Part shown: positions 37,690 through 45,633 of the stretch, one piece after another
Layout: each line of letters opens with the position of its first letter
Numbering within the stretch: the first letter of the stretch is position 1
Assembly (NCBI RefSeq): GCF_000949255.1
Contig: NZ_JXUW01000001.1
Coordinates: 157,817 to 221,816, forward strand
From: Ferrimicrobium acidiphilum DSM 19497
GTDB taxonomy: Bacteria > Actinomycetota > Acidimicrobiia > Acidimicrobiales > Acidimicrobiaceae
DNA: 64,000 nucleotides
Direction: 5' to 3'
The notes under the pieces: generated by a model
Database searches by the model: none
What the model saw: the letters and a program-made list of their open reading frames with translations, nothing else
What the model was told of the DNA's origin: nothing
Program-made: the position numbers and the translations under genes

Positions 37690-38745
37690 TTGACGCTTCA
37701 CTGGGTCTGGGTGCTTGTTAGCGTGCGATGTCCCTCCACGTCCTTAGATCACACTTAGAACAACGTAGGCTCGTGTATGCGGGGTTGATGGCGATGATTT
37801 CTACTGGGGTTATGGCATTGGGGTTATGGCATTGATAGCTTTGTCAGTGAGCCGTCTGTGGAACATACCCCAGCCCTGTTCGAGGATAGACCTGTTGAGT
37901 CCGGACTTCTGAGCAACGTTCTTGCCTGGGTTCTCAACTGTGCCTTTGGCCGAACGGATCATGTTCTTGACCCCCAAATCCTCTAGGGCAATCAGGTCGT
38001 GGTCCACTCGATCCAGTCTTTGCGTCGATCGGTTTCTTTTGCTGATAACTTGGCTATAGTTAGCCTTGTAGCATTACGACGGTTGGAGCCTTTGGTCTGT
38101 CTAGCTAGTTTGCGTTGTAGTCGCCTCTTAGGTTGGCGCTCTCGGTTGGTGAGTAGTTTCATATCGAGAAACTTGCCCTTGGACGTAGCCACCGTATGAG
38201 TGACACCCATGTCCAGGCCGACTATCTCGCCGGTAGGCTCGCGTTCAATCTGTGGACCTGGACGGGTGAAGCTAACACCATCGTCCGGCGCGATCTTTGG
38301 TGACTCGTGCGGACGACGCTGTTTGAATATCACGCCACTCACGGGTGACGCGGAACTTAACCCACCCACACTTAGGGATGAACACCTGACCCCACTTGCG
38401 GTTGAGCCGTCGAATAGACAGATCCCGTATTACAAAGCCTTCATTGATACCGGCTCTACGCCAAATGGGGTGCCCGAAATGGTCTGGTCGTTTCCACCAG
38501 TTCCAAAAGGCACGGTCCAAGTCACGCAGAGCTTGCTGTTGAATTGTGGACGAGCCTTCTTTGAGCCAAGTTAGCTTGCGAACTTTGGCGAGTTCTAGCA
38601 TCTTGGGAATGGGTAGTGATCGTCGGCGTCTCCATGAGTTGCGTTGTTCAAGTGCTAGATTCCAGACATAGCGAGCATCGGAGCAGTGACGCACGAGAAC
38701 GGATAACTCCTGTTCTTGTGGATAAAGTCGCTCGCGAATGCTCAT
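37690..38745 (-). pseudogene. tnpB: Broken tnpB (RNA-guided nuclease) gene
   Basis: TnpB is an RNA-guided RuvC nuclease, the ancestor of Cas12. Reading the minus strand from about 38745, residues MSIRERLYPQEQELS through KDRAGRWC match the N-terminal half and hit a TAG near 38272. The next frame continues with EIVGLDMGVTHTVATSKG (RuvC-I aspartate present) and ends at a TGA near 37992. A third frame resumes with VDHDLIALEDLGVKNM (RuvC-II glutamate present). It stops at 37810 because of a 14-bp tandem duplication; skipping one copy leads into INPAYTSLRCSKCDL, the first zinc-knuckle pair. The second CxxC and the RuvC-III segment (ADVNAxxNI) are missing. There are at least three frame lesions plus an internal loss, so the gene is dead. 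Confidence 0.88.
37806..37833. repeat. 14-bp tandem duplication inside tnpB
   Basis: GGGGTTATGGCATT occurs twice in direct contact (37806-37819 and 37820-37833). Fourteen is not a multiple of three, so the duplication shifts the tnpB frame; the sequence downstream in the other frame resumes the expected zinc-knuckle region. It is the visible product of a slippage event. Confidence 0.9.
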
Positions 38746-38804
38746 AGTATTGGTTGAGAGTCTGACAGACTTGACTTTGGGATGTAATCGAGGTCGCTCT
38801 ATCC

Positions 38805-38823
38805 AGCCCTTACAGACGGGGCT
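38805..38823. repeat. Putative left-end hairpin of the IS605-like element
   Basis: The sequence AGCCC-TTACAGACG-GGGCT has perfect five-base arms and lies about 60 bases upstream of the tnpB start on the minus strand, where a left-end hairpin is expected in IS200/IS605-family elements. Confidence 0.45.
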
Positions 38824-38850
38824 TTGCGCTCCGGTTTGGTCAAAAGTTGA

Positions 38851-39185
38851 CGGCAGCCATCTAGGGAACTGCCGACACCCTAGCTCCATCTGGTTACCTC
38901 CAATCCTCCAACGACCTTCATGAATCCGCCAGCTGAGGGCAAACAACAAATCATAAGCTCTCTACCCACCCGAGCCATCACCCCGACGAGACTCACCCAC
39001 CCAGAGGTCCGAGGAGCCGCAGCCCGGACCGGCAGGCTTGCTTCCGATGATCTCCGTCCAATTTCATCCACGAAATAATTGCCAAGGAGCTGGCCAGCGC
39101 ATCCGTATCGTCTCAAACCACTTACTCGACTCTCGTGCAACCCAGACGACATCCAGCCCACCGAATGATGCGTTTGACCGGCGAC
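38851..39185. other. Gap between the TnpB relic and a lipoprotein gene
   Basis: I found no gene here. A minus-strand frame of 93 codons (38880-39161) has no good ribosome-binding site and an implausible composition. Confidence 0.4.
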
Positions 39186-39563
39186 TCAGGCAAGATCAAG
39201 CAACTTGGGGGTTTTACGAGTGTGCCGCACATGACCAACCAAATGGACAGGACGCTCGGTATAGCCGTACAGGTCGAGGACGAACCGTTTAGGACTCGAC
39301 AGATGGAGGTTCAAGAACATGACCACGCAATATTGACCAGGCGCTACGGTGCCAAAGCCCAATCGAGCCAATCCAAGGGCATTGACCTGTGCCAGGCCAC
39401 GGAAGCTGTCATCATGTGGTGCTGTAGTGATGGCACGTTGCAGGGCATTCACACAGTTAGCTGCCGAGGTACCCGACACCGATCGGGCACCACCACACGA
39501 GGTCAGCAGCATCGCACATAGTAACAGCGCGACGACCCACCGATGCCGTCCTCTACCTCTCAT
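39186..39563 (-). CDS. Small predicted lipoprotein
   Basis: A 125-residue protein of unknown function. MRGRGRHRWVVALLLCAMLLTSC is a lipoprotein signal peptide with the lipobox LTSC and acylated cysteine at residue 23. The mature part has two further cysteines (ANCVNALQRA and GQYCVVMFLNL) which could form a disulfide, and no recognised domain. The ATG at 39563 has GGGAGG six bases upstream; a longer in-frame start at 39674 has a non-signal-like prefix. It overlaps the 3' end of the YbhN-like gene by 11 bases, so they are probably translated together. Confidence 0.65.
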   Translation of the reverse strand: MRGRGRHRWVVALLLCAMLLTSCGGARSVSGTSAANCVNALQRAITTAPHDDSFRGLAQVNALGLARLGFGTVAPGQYCVVMFLNLHLSSPKRFVLDLYGYTERPVHLVGHVRHTRKTPKLLDLA

Positions 39564-40533
39564 GCAAGCCTCCCAATAGAAAATAGCTGATCCAGCCGAT
39601 GGGAATCCACACCCAATAGCTAACAACTCGATAGAGTAACACCGCTGCAAACATAGAAGAAGGTGCCCCACCAAAAGCGATCAGAGCGACAGTGATGGAT
39701 CCTTCTACAACGCCGAGCCCTCCGGGAGTAATTGGAAGATTCGCCGCCAGCGCACCGAGCATATACGCAGAGGTCACTCCGACGAGACCAACATGTGCAT
39801 GTACTGCCGTCAGGCTCAGCACTAGCGTAGCAAGATCAAAAAGCCAGTTCCCGAGGGCACCAAGTGAAGCTTGCAACAGCGAACGAGCTGAAAATCGGAG
39901 CTGCGCTGCTGTTTCGAGGTTAGCCTCATTAGACCCTTGCTTAAGGTGAAATAACCGACGAAGGTGCACTGCTAGCCCAAGGGCTACCACTAGAACTCGA
40001 TCCATGCGGACGATGGCAGCTGCCGCTAACAGAAGCAAAACGAAGAGAATGACGACGTCAAGGTTGCTGAGCACGGACGTGGCTTGCGTGTGTTCTACCA
40101 GGACGAAGCCGAGCAGGACTAAGAGCACAACAATAGCTAACAAATTTCCAGCAAGCAACCCCGCTGTTGCTTGAAGGACGCTACAGCCTCTGCCGCGTAA
40201 CTTTCGGTAGAGATATGCGACCGAAAAACCGGCGCCCAACGGAATTGAGTCGTTCATTGCGATCGCTGCTAACGAGGCACCAAAGAACCAACGTCGTGTT
40301 AGTCGACCCAAGTCGGTTGGCAAAAGATAATAGGTCATCAACGAGTAGGAGATGTCCGAAAGTACCTCGAGGCCAAATCCTAAGACAACTAACCCGACAC
40401 TCGCCGTGGAAAGCACTCTGGTGGTGCCACTAAGTTGACCACGCTCGCTATAGATCACGGCAGCAGCGACGCCGAGCGCTACAATGCCGATGCCGAACTG
40501 GAGCAATCGCCGGGTTGGGATTTTCTTAGCCAA
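39553..40533 (-). CDS. YbhN/LPG-synthase-type integral membrane protein
   Basis: A 326-residue membrane protein with about eight helices of the LPG_synthase_TM/UPF0104 (YbhN) family, related to the flippase half of MprF. Visible family features are the first segment GIGIVALGVAAAVIYSERGQL, the mid-protein NDSIPLGAGFSVAYLYRKLRGRG, and the late ITPGGLGVVEGSITVALIAFG followed by VLLYRVVSYWVWIPIGWISYF. The substrate, probably a lipid, is unknown. Confidence 0.85.
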   Translation of the reverse strand: MAKKIPTRRLLQFGIGIVALGVAAAVIYSERGQLSGTTRVLSTASVGLVVLGFGLEVLSDISYSLMTYYLLPTDLGRLTRRWFFGASLAAIAMNDSIPLGAGFSVAYLYRKLRGRGCSVLQATAGLLAGNLLAIVVLLVLLGFVLVEHTQATSVLSNLDVVILFVLLLLAAAAIVRMDRVLVVALGLAVHLRRLFHLKQGSNEANLETAAQLRFSARSLLQASLGALGNWLFDLATLVLSLTAVHAHVGLVGVTSAYMLGALAANLPITPGGLGVVEGSITVALIAFGGAPSSMFAAVLLYRVVSYWVWIPIGWISYFLLGGLHER

Positions 40534-40784
40534 GGTGCTGCAAGCCCTTCAGAGCGCTTCGTCGCACTACCTACTCAAGTGAAACATCTTTTTACTCATG
40601 CAGACTAGGAGCCGCGACCCCTATGTCAGACCGAGCATGCTTTGACCGATACCCCAGCGCAGTCCTCCAACGGGACGTCCGAGAGCACGACCGACATTAG
40701 CGTGAATGATGACGTGTGCACCCAAGCTCTAATATGAGCTTGTCTAGTTCGCAGGTTTTGCAATCGATGAAGAGAGGGAGGCGA

Positions 40785-41987
40785 GTGACGGAATCTCCAG
40801 CAGTCGCAATTGTTGGTGCGGGAATGGCTGGCCTAGCTGCTGCCCACTACCTCGCTATCAACCACATCGACTTTGAGATATATGAGGCTTTGGAAAAGCC
40901 AGGAGGTAGAGTCGCCACCAAACATGTCGACGGGCTCACGCTCGACCAGGGATTTCAGATAGTTCTGGAGGATTACCCTGAACTCCGCCGCCTTACCGCC
41001 GTCTCCGAGCTTCCACTAAATCGCCTATACCCAGGTGTCTATCTTCACGAGACTGGCGATCCACTTCTGCTCTCCGATCCGCGTCGCATCCCTGGAACCA
41101 AACGCCAGACGTTGCGCACACTGTCCACGCTGCTGCGAATGCCTGACTGGAGGTCAGCAGGGCGCTACCTGAATACAACACAACCGACCATCAAAGACCT
41201 TGGAGCTCTACTACCTCAACCGCTTCAAGACACCGTTTTCGCACCTCTATTCCGAGGAGTTACCGCTGATCCCGAGCTCACTGGACCGGCGGATTTCGCG
41301 CGGTTTATCCTTAAACGCCTTCTCAACGGGTATGCGAGTCTACCAACAGGAGGTATGGCCCAACTGCCAGCCATCGTAGCAGAGCGGTTGTCAAGTCACA
41401 TCCATTACCTACACAGAGCAGTCTCCGTTGCAACCGGCCAGTTAACCCTGGAAGACGGGAGTAGCGTCCAGGCGGACTGGATAATTCTTGCAGTCGCACC
41501 ACCAGCGCTAGAAGCCTTGCTTGGTCTACACCTTCCTCCGATGCGATCCATCGGCTATATTCACGCGCTCAGCCGACGGCGTCTTTTCGGAGTTCCTGCC
41601 GTGCTCCTAACTTCACTGGGTAGTCCGATCTACACCGTTGCACCTGTGAGTGACATCTCGGCTAGCTACGTCAACCACGATCCTGAGCGTCACCTCATCA
41701 CCGCTTCATGTGATCCAACTGCTACTCCAGATGAGCTACGCACTGCGCTAGCACTCGCGGTGAATTGTGAGCCAGAGAACCTAGAGTTCATAGAGCTCGG
41801 CGTTGTCAAAGATGCCCTCCCCCGAAGCACGCGAACGGTGGCCGAGATAGGTCAACGTGTCCTCCTGGCGGGCGACTACCTAGTATCCCCATCCATGAAT
41901 GGCGCCATTGAGTCGGGGCGCAAGGCTGCCGAGCGCGTCATACGCACCACAAAGAGATCAGCGAAGGAGCTAACGATCGATGGCTAG
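40785..41987 (+). CDS. FAD-dependent amine oxidase/phytoene-desaturase-like oxidoreductase
   Basis: About 400 residues. The N-terminal dinucleotide fold is VAIVGAGMAGLAAAHYLA, then FEIYEALEKPGGRVATKHVDGLTLDQGFQIV, typical of NAD(P)/FAD amine oxidases and carotenoid desaturases. The C-terminal FAD block is VLLAGDYLVSPSMNGAIESGRKAAERV. Substrate is unknown. The start is uncertain: GTG at 40785 has GGGAGG three bases upstream, while ATGs at 40716, 40734 and 40767 lengthen the protein. The stop overlaps the next gene by eight bases. Confidence 0.85.
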   Translation: MTESPAVAIVGAGMAGLAAAHYLAINHIDFEIYEALEKPGGRVATKHVDGLTLDQGFQIVLEDYPELRRLTAVSELPLNRLYPGVYLHETGDPLLLSDPRRIPGTKRQTLRTLSTLLRMPDWRSAGRYLNTTQPTIKDLGALLPQPLQDTVFAPLFRGVTADPELTGPADFARFILKRLLNGYASLPTGGMAQLPAIVAERLSSHIHYLHRAVSVATGQLTLEDGSSVQADWIILAVAPPALEALLGLHLPPMRSIGYIHALSRRRLFGVPAVLLTSLGSPIYTVAPVSDISASYVNHDPERHLITASCDPTATPDELRTALALAVNCEPENLEFIELGVVKDALPRSTRTVAEIGQRVLLAGDYLVSPSMNGAIESGRKAAERVIRTTKRSAKELTIDG

Positions 41988-43326
41988 AACAAACCCTCAC
42001 CTTGAGCTAAGGGCTTCATCGACCGGTTCTACCCGATCTGAGTTTAGAAGTGTTGGGGATCGGCGAATCATGTGGATATCCTCTCGGGCTAGCACGCGAC
42101 GCGGCGCTCTCTCCGAACGCGACGGGGAGAGGATTGCCCACGCGGCCTCGACCGCCGCGAGCAGCGGGGTACCCATCGTCTGCGAACTCTCCACATCAGG
42201 GGCGAAAATCCAAGACGGTGTTGCCGCTCTTCATGGTTGGGGCATCGCAGCCCGTGCCCTTGCGCACTGCTCCGGCCAAGTCCCTATCCTGCTAGGACTG
42301 ACTGGTCCAGCCGTATCCGGCCCCGCCCTCCTCTTAGGGATCGCCGACTACGTGGTTATGGCACCAGATGCATTCGCCTTCCTCAGCGGACCGCAATCGG
42401 TAGCCGAATTTACCGGCATATCGGTAACAAACCAGGATCTCGGTGGGGCATCGGTTCTACTCAATCGCTCCGGCGTAGCCTTCGACGTCGCCAGCGACCG
42501 GCGTGGCATCGAGGAGTCGATCCTCAGCTTCTTGAGTTATCTGCCTGATTCGACTAACGAATTGCCAGTCAGGATTGAGCCCGTAGATCCCATCGATATC
42601 GATCTCGACTCCGTCATTCCCGAGCAGCCCACTGCAGCCTACGATGTACGCGACCTGGTAAAAGGGATTATGGATGCTGATTCATTCTATGAGCTTCGAT
42701 CCTCGTGGGCAAACCAACTCGTCACTGGATTGGCGCGACTAGAAGGACGTACCATTGGCGTCATCGCCAATCAACCCAAAATAATGGCCGGCACGCTCGA
42801 CATTCCAGCAGCTCAAAAAGGCGCCCGTTTCGTTCGCTTCTGCGACTCGTTCAACATCCCAATCGTAACACTCGTAGATACTCCCGGCTTCCTGCCCGGC
42901 AAGGACGTAGAGTGGCGAGGGATGATTCGACACGGAGCCGAGCTCGCCTTCTCATACGCTGCCTGCAACGTACCGCGAATCTGTCTGATCACACGCAAAG
43001 CCTATGGTGGCGCCTACATAGTCATGGACTCCAAGGGGATCGGCAACGACATAACCTTCGCATGGCCATCCGCTGAAATCGCAGTAATGGGGGCGCAGGG
43101 AGCAGTAGAGATCATCTATCGGCGAGCACCAGCTGAAGAGAGGCTTCGGCATCAACAGAAGTACGAAGATGAGTATCTAACCCCATGGATTGCCGCCGAA
43201 CGTGGCTTTGTCGACAACGTCATTGAGCCGAGTAAAACAAGGGCTCATCTCGTTCGCGCCTTCGATCTACTCGCCACCAAAAAGGAACGTCTTCGCAATG
43301 CGAAGCATGCAAACTCACCGCTCTAG
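41980..43326 (+). CDS. Biotin-dependent acyl-CoA carboxyltransferase subunit (shortened)
   Basis: A 448-residue carboxyltransferase of the AccD/PccB family, which moves CO2 from carboxybiotin to an acyl-CoA. N-terminal crotonase-like domain: VCELSTSGAKIQDGVAALHGWG and SGPALLLGIADYVVMAPDAFAFLSGPQSV. C-terminal domain: NQPKIMAGTLDIPAAQKGARFVRFCDSFNIPIVTLVDTPGFLPG and ICLITRKAYGGAYIVMDSKGIGNDITFAWPSAEIAVMGAQGAVEIIY, which match closely. The protein is about 70 residues shorter at the N-terminus than typical PccB/AccD enzymes (about 520). The usual first-step residues of the N-terminal domain are changed (ELSTSGAKIQ for NDSGGARIQ). No biotin carboxylase gene is adjacent. An amine-oxidase gene overlaps its start. 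Confidence 0.85.
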   Translation: MARTNPHLELRASSTGSTRSEFRSVGDRRIMWISSRASTRRGALSERDGERIAHAASTAASSGVPIVCELSTSGAKIQDGVAALHGWGIAARALAHCSGQVPILLGLTGPAVSGPALLLGIADYVVMAPDAFAFLSGPQSVAEFTGISVTNQDLGGASVLLNRSGVAFDVASDRRGIEESILSFLSYLPDSTNELPVRIEPVDPIDIDLDSVIPEQPTAAYDVRDLVKGIMDADSFYELRSSWANQLVTGLARLEGRTIGVIANQPKIMAGTLDIPAAQKGARFVRFCDSFNIPIVTLVDTPGFLPGKDVEWRGMIRHGAELAFSYAACNVPRICLITRKAYGGAYIVMDSKGIGNDITFAWPSAEIAVMGAQGAVEIIYRRAPAEERLRHQQKYEDEYLTPWIAAERGFVDNVIEPSKTRAHLVRAFDLLATKKERLRNAKHANSPL

Positions 43327-45498
43327 CGTTAACTCCGACTCACTGGATGGCCTCTGTTCCCAACTCAGATGGCCCAGGTTTGAATAGGCGTTCCCACGTC
43401 CTCTGACACTCCTACCTTGCTGCATCGCCAAGCGCTCATCCATGATTCGATCTCTCCCACGACGCGAATCGAAGCCAAACTCCTCGGCGCGGTCATAGAC
43501 ACCACTCAAGGTATTGGTGACTGAGCGTAGACGGTAGAGCTCCTCACCTATGAACCTGCCATTTGTGCGAACAAGTTCTCTAAGGCGGGCTTGCGAGATC
43601 GAGGCGACGGCGGTGTCCTGAATCCAAGAGACTCCATTTTGATCTTTGATAAGTTCCAGGCTTTGAGTTAGATCGCTAAGCTCAGGCTGGCAGAGATACG
43701 CACGCTCTACCAAGCCATCTTCGGGAGCTGAGGCGCCATAGGTCACCGCTTTGCAACCGGGTGCATGCATGCCAAAGCCCATGAATCTGATCTCGCCAGT
43801 TCTACAGATCTCGGTGCTTTCACCCACTCGGATCTCAGCACAGTCACCGTCTAGCTTGATGATGCGTCCATCGCTACCATCAGCCAATACCACGCGCTCC
43901 CCGCGGAATAACGGTTTTGAACCCAAGTGGCCAACCACCGAATCGGGAGATCTGATAGCCACCTCTCTCCTCAACTTGGCGGTGAGGCCGGCAGATGGGG
44001 TGCTAAAAAACACCCGTTCTTCACATTCAGACTCTACCCATCTGGTACAGTCGGCAACAAACAGATTCCAAAGTACGCCAGCACTCTCAGCTACGACCAG
44101 CGCCTCACTCGCAGCACCTTCGAGTCCAAGCACAGTCGTCGAAGTGGTGCTAGTCACAGGTTCGCCGGGACTACGCACCAGGGTCGGTCCTCGCCTGACG
44201 AGTTCATGCAATTCAGAAGCAGACATAGCATTTGCATCGACAATCAGCGTTGGGCCCATCGAGGAAGGTCTGTAGTTGCCAAAGCCGACAATCAACGCCG
44301 CTTCCTGAGGCGTTCTGGTCGCTACCGCAACACGGTCTCCGGCATGTACGCCTGCCTGCTCGAACGCCTGCACCATTGAAACCAGCTCCCTGGAGGTATG
44401 CACCACTTTGAGATTGCTCATCGGCGTTTCCATCAACAGCAACCGCTCGGACACCGAAAGCGATCTATATGACTGACAGAGCGTGCCATCGAGCCCGATA
44501 TGCTTCCCTGCGAACCCCGTCTTGCCATGGCTAAGGAGCCGAAATGCGTGCTCCTCTCCGAAGGCGCGAACTAATGCCACCTCAGTTACTGCTTGGATTC
44601 CTGATGCTCCCTGCTCGATAGCTCTCGCGAACTCATTGAGCAATGGATCGTTAACCCTAACTTTGGCCACCGCGCGGCTACCACCCCTGGCAGGCACCGC
44701 AAGAGGAGCTCTATCCGCACCAAGACGAGCCTCCGACTCCCATCGCGCACGCAGCTCTGCTTGTGAGTACAAAACCTTCGGCTGCCGAGTAGCCAGGACC
44801 GCCAATTGACGTGAACGCGAGGAACGTGATCCCTCAACTGTCGCTACTACGTCATGGCGACGTTTGGAAAACACGGTCAACAGACTCTCCGGTTGACCCT
44901 TTATCTGCCAAGATTCAAGGCCAATACCGGTCAACTCTACGCCTAGCGAATGGAGCAGATGTGCTAACTCGGATCGATAGCATAGCTCATAGACGGGTAG
45001 CCCGCGGGCCCATCTCTCGTGATCGAGCGCAACGGTCCGATCCCCCGCCATTGCGCTGTTGATCACAACCAGATGCGAATGCAGATGCGGATCACCAGCT
45101 CTTGAGAGACGGTGACCAATATCGAAGGCAGCCAGATTCTCGATCGGAGCCAGCACCCCCCGACTACACTTCGCTGAGTCGAGTTCAACCATCAATCTGA
45201 AGGTGCGAGCAACTGCGACATGATGAACGCCCTCGATCTGGTCGCGCTCGGCATCGGACGCGAGCGCCCAGAGAACCGATACTGCTTTCGGAGCTGCAAT
45301 CGTGAAGTCCAACGCCTTTATGGGGTTGCGCACGCCCTCCGCGGCATCAATAGCATCCCCAAGCCCGACAACCTCAGTCCGATCGCGGTCTTCAGAACCA
45401 CTGAAGTCAAGACGCCGCATGATGCCGATCTCATCACTTAGTTCTTGCTGGGCATAGTATCCCAGCGAACCCCGGATCTTAAAAAGTCGCACTCCCAC
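43315..45498 (-). CDS. Orphan MobF (TrwC-type) relaxase with degenerate helicase half
   Basis: A 727-residue protein. Residues about 1-230 form a TrwC-type HUH relaxase: Tyr pair GYYAQQ (14-15), LDFTIAAPKAVSVLWALASDAERD (63-86), and IGHRLSRAGDPHLHSHLVVI with metal ligands H129, H140 and H142. Such relaxases nick oriT and stay bound to the transferred strand. Residues from about 300 follow the layout of a RecD-like conjugative helicase, but no Walker A GxGKT is present and the Walker-B-like DANAM replaces DEAG. The helicase is thus probably inactive. The start is GTG 45498, or GTG 45492 with GGGTGGGA close by. No other transfer genes lie nearby; it converges with the carboxyltransferase gene, overlapping its end by 12 bases. 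Confidence 0.83.
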   Translation of the reverse strand: MGVRLFKIRGSLGYYAQQELSDEIGIMRRLDFSGSEDRDRTEVVGLGDAIDAAEGVRNPIKALDFTIAAPKAVSVLWALASDAERDQIEGVHHVAVARTFRLMVELDSAKCSRGVLAPIENLAAFDIGHRLSRAGDPHLHSHLVVINSAMAGDRTVALDHERWARGLPVYELCYRSELAHLLHSLGVELTGIGLESWQIKGQPESLLTVFSKRRHDVVATVEGSRSSRSRQLAVLATRQPKVLYSQAELRARWESEARLGADRAPLAVPARGGSRAVAKVRVNDPLLNEFARAIEQGASGIQAVTEVALVRAFGEEHAFRLLSHGKTGFAGKHIGLDGTLCQSYRSLSVSERLLLMETPMSNLKVVHTSRELVSMVQAFEQAGVHAGDRVAVATRTPQEAALIVGFGNYRPSSMGPTLIVDANAMSASELHELVRRGPTLVRSPGEPVTSTTSTTVLGLEGAASEALVVAESAGVLWNLFVADCTRWVESECEERVFFSTPSAGLTAKLRREVAIRSPDSVVGHLGSKPLFRGERVVLADGSDGRIIKLDGDCAEIRVGESTEICRTGEIRFMGFGMHAPGCKAVTYGASAPEDGLVERAYLCQPELSDLTQSLELIKDQNGVSWIQDTAVASISQARLRELVRTNGRFIGEELYRLRSVTNTLSGVYDRAEEFGFDSRRGRDRIMDERLAMQQGRSVRGRGNAYSNLGHLSWEQRPSSESELTLER

Positions 45499-45529
45499 CC
45501 CCGTAGGTCTAACGCCGTTGAGGGTGGGA
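45493..45529. repeat. Inverted repeat spanning the relaxase start
   Basis: TCCCACCC (45493-45500) and GGGTGGGA (45522-45529) form a perfect eight-base inverted repeat with a 21-base loop. The first arm contains the proposed relaxase start codon region, so the structure could influence translation or be a relaxase-binding hairpin. Confidence 0.6.
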
Positions 45530-45551
45530 ACACCAAGAAAACAGCCTCAAA

Positions 45552-45602
45552 GAGCAGGCGGTTAAGGCCGCGTGCGTTTTGATGCTATTGCACAGCCTGC
45601 TC
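45552..45602. repeat. Inverted repeat upstream of the relaxase gene
   Basis: GAGCAGGC (45552-45559) and GCCTGCTC (45595-45602) are perfect eight-base arms separated by 35 bases. They lie 54-104 bases upstream of the relaxase start and just after the end of the transaminase gene. This could be a remnant origin of transfer or a transcription terminator; the sequence alone does not decide. Confidence 0.5.
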
Positions 45603-45633
45603 CTTCTTTAGGTGAGGAGCACGTTGAGTTCTA

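Larger units (their letters stand above)
37629..38850 (-). mobile_element. Decayed IS605/IS1341-type element (TnpB only)
   Basis: The stretch carries a single TnpB-like gene and no TnpA. The right end on the minus strand reads AGGAAGCCCCGTCC then AAGGGTGGGGAGGATGTCAC, the conserved 3' terminus of many IS605-family TnpB elements (overlapping the omega RNA). A hairpin-like left-end sequence is at 38805-38823. The left boundary near 38850 is approximate. Element size is about 1.2 kb. Confidence 0.75.

Noticed and set aside
38880..39161. Possible gene upstream of the TnpB relic
   Set aside because: The frame has no ribosome-binding site and no plausible protein features, and it overlaps the start of the mobile element region.
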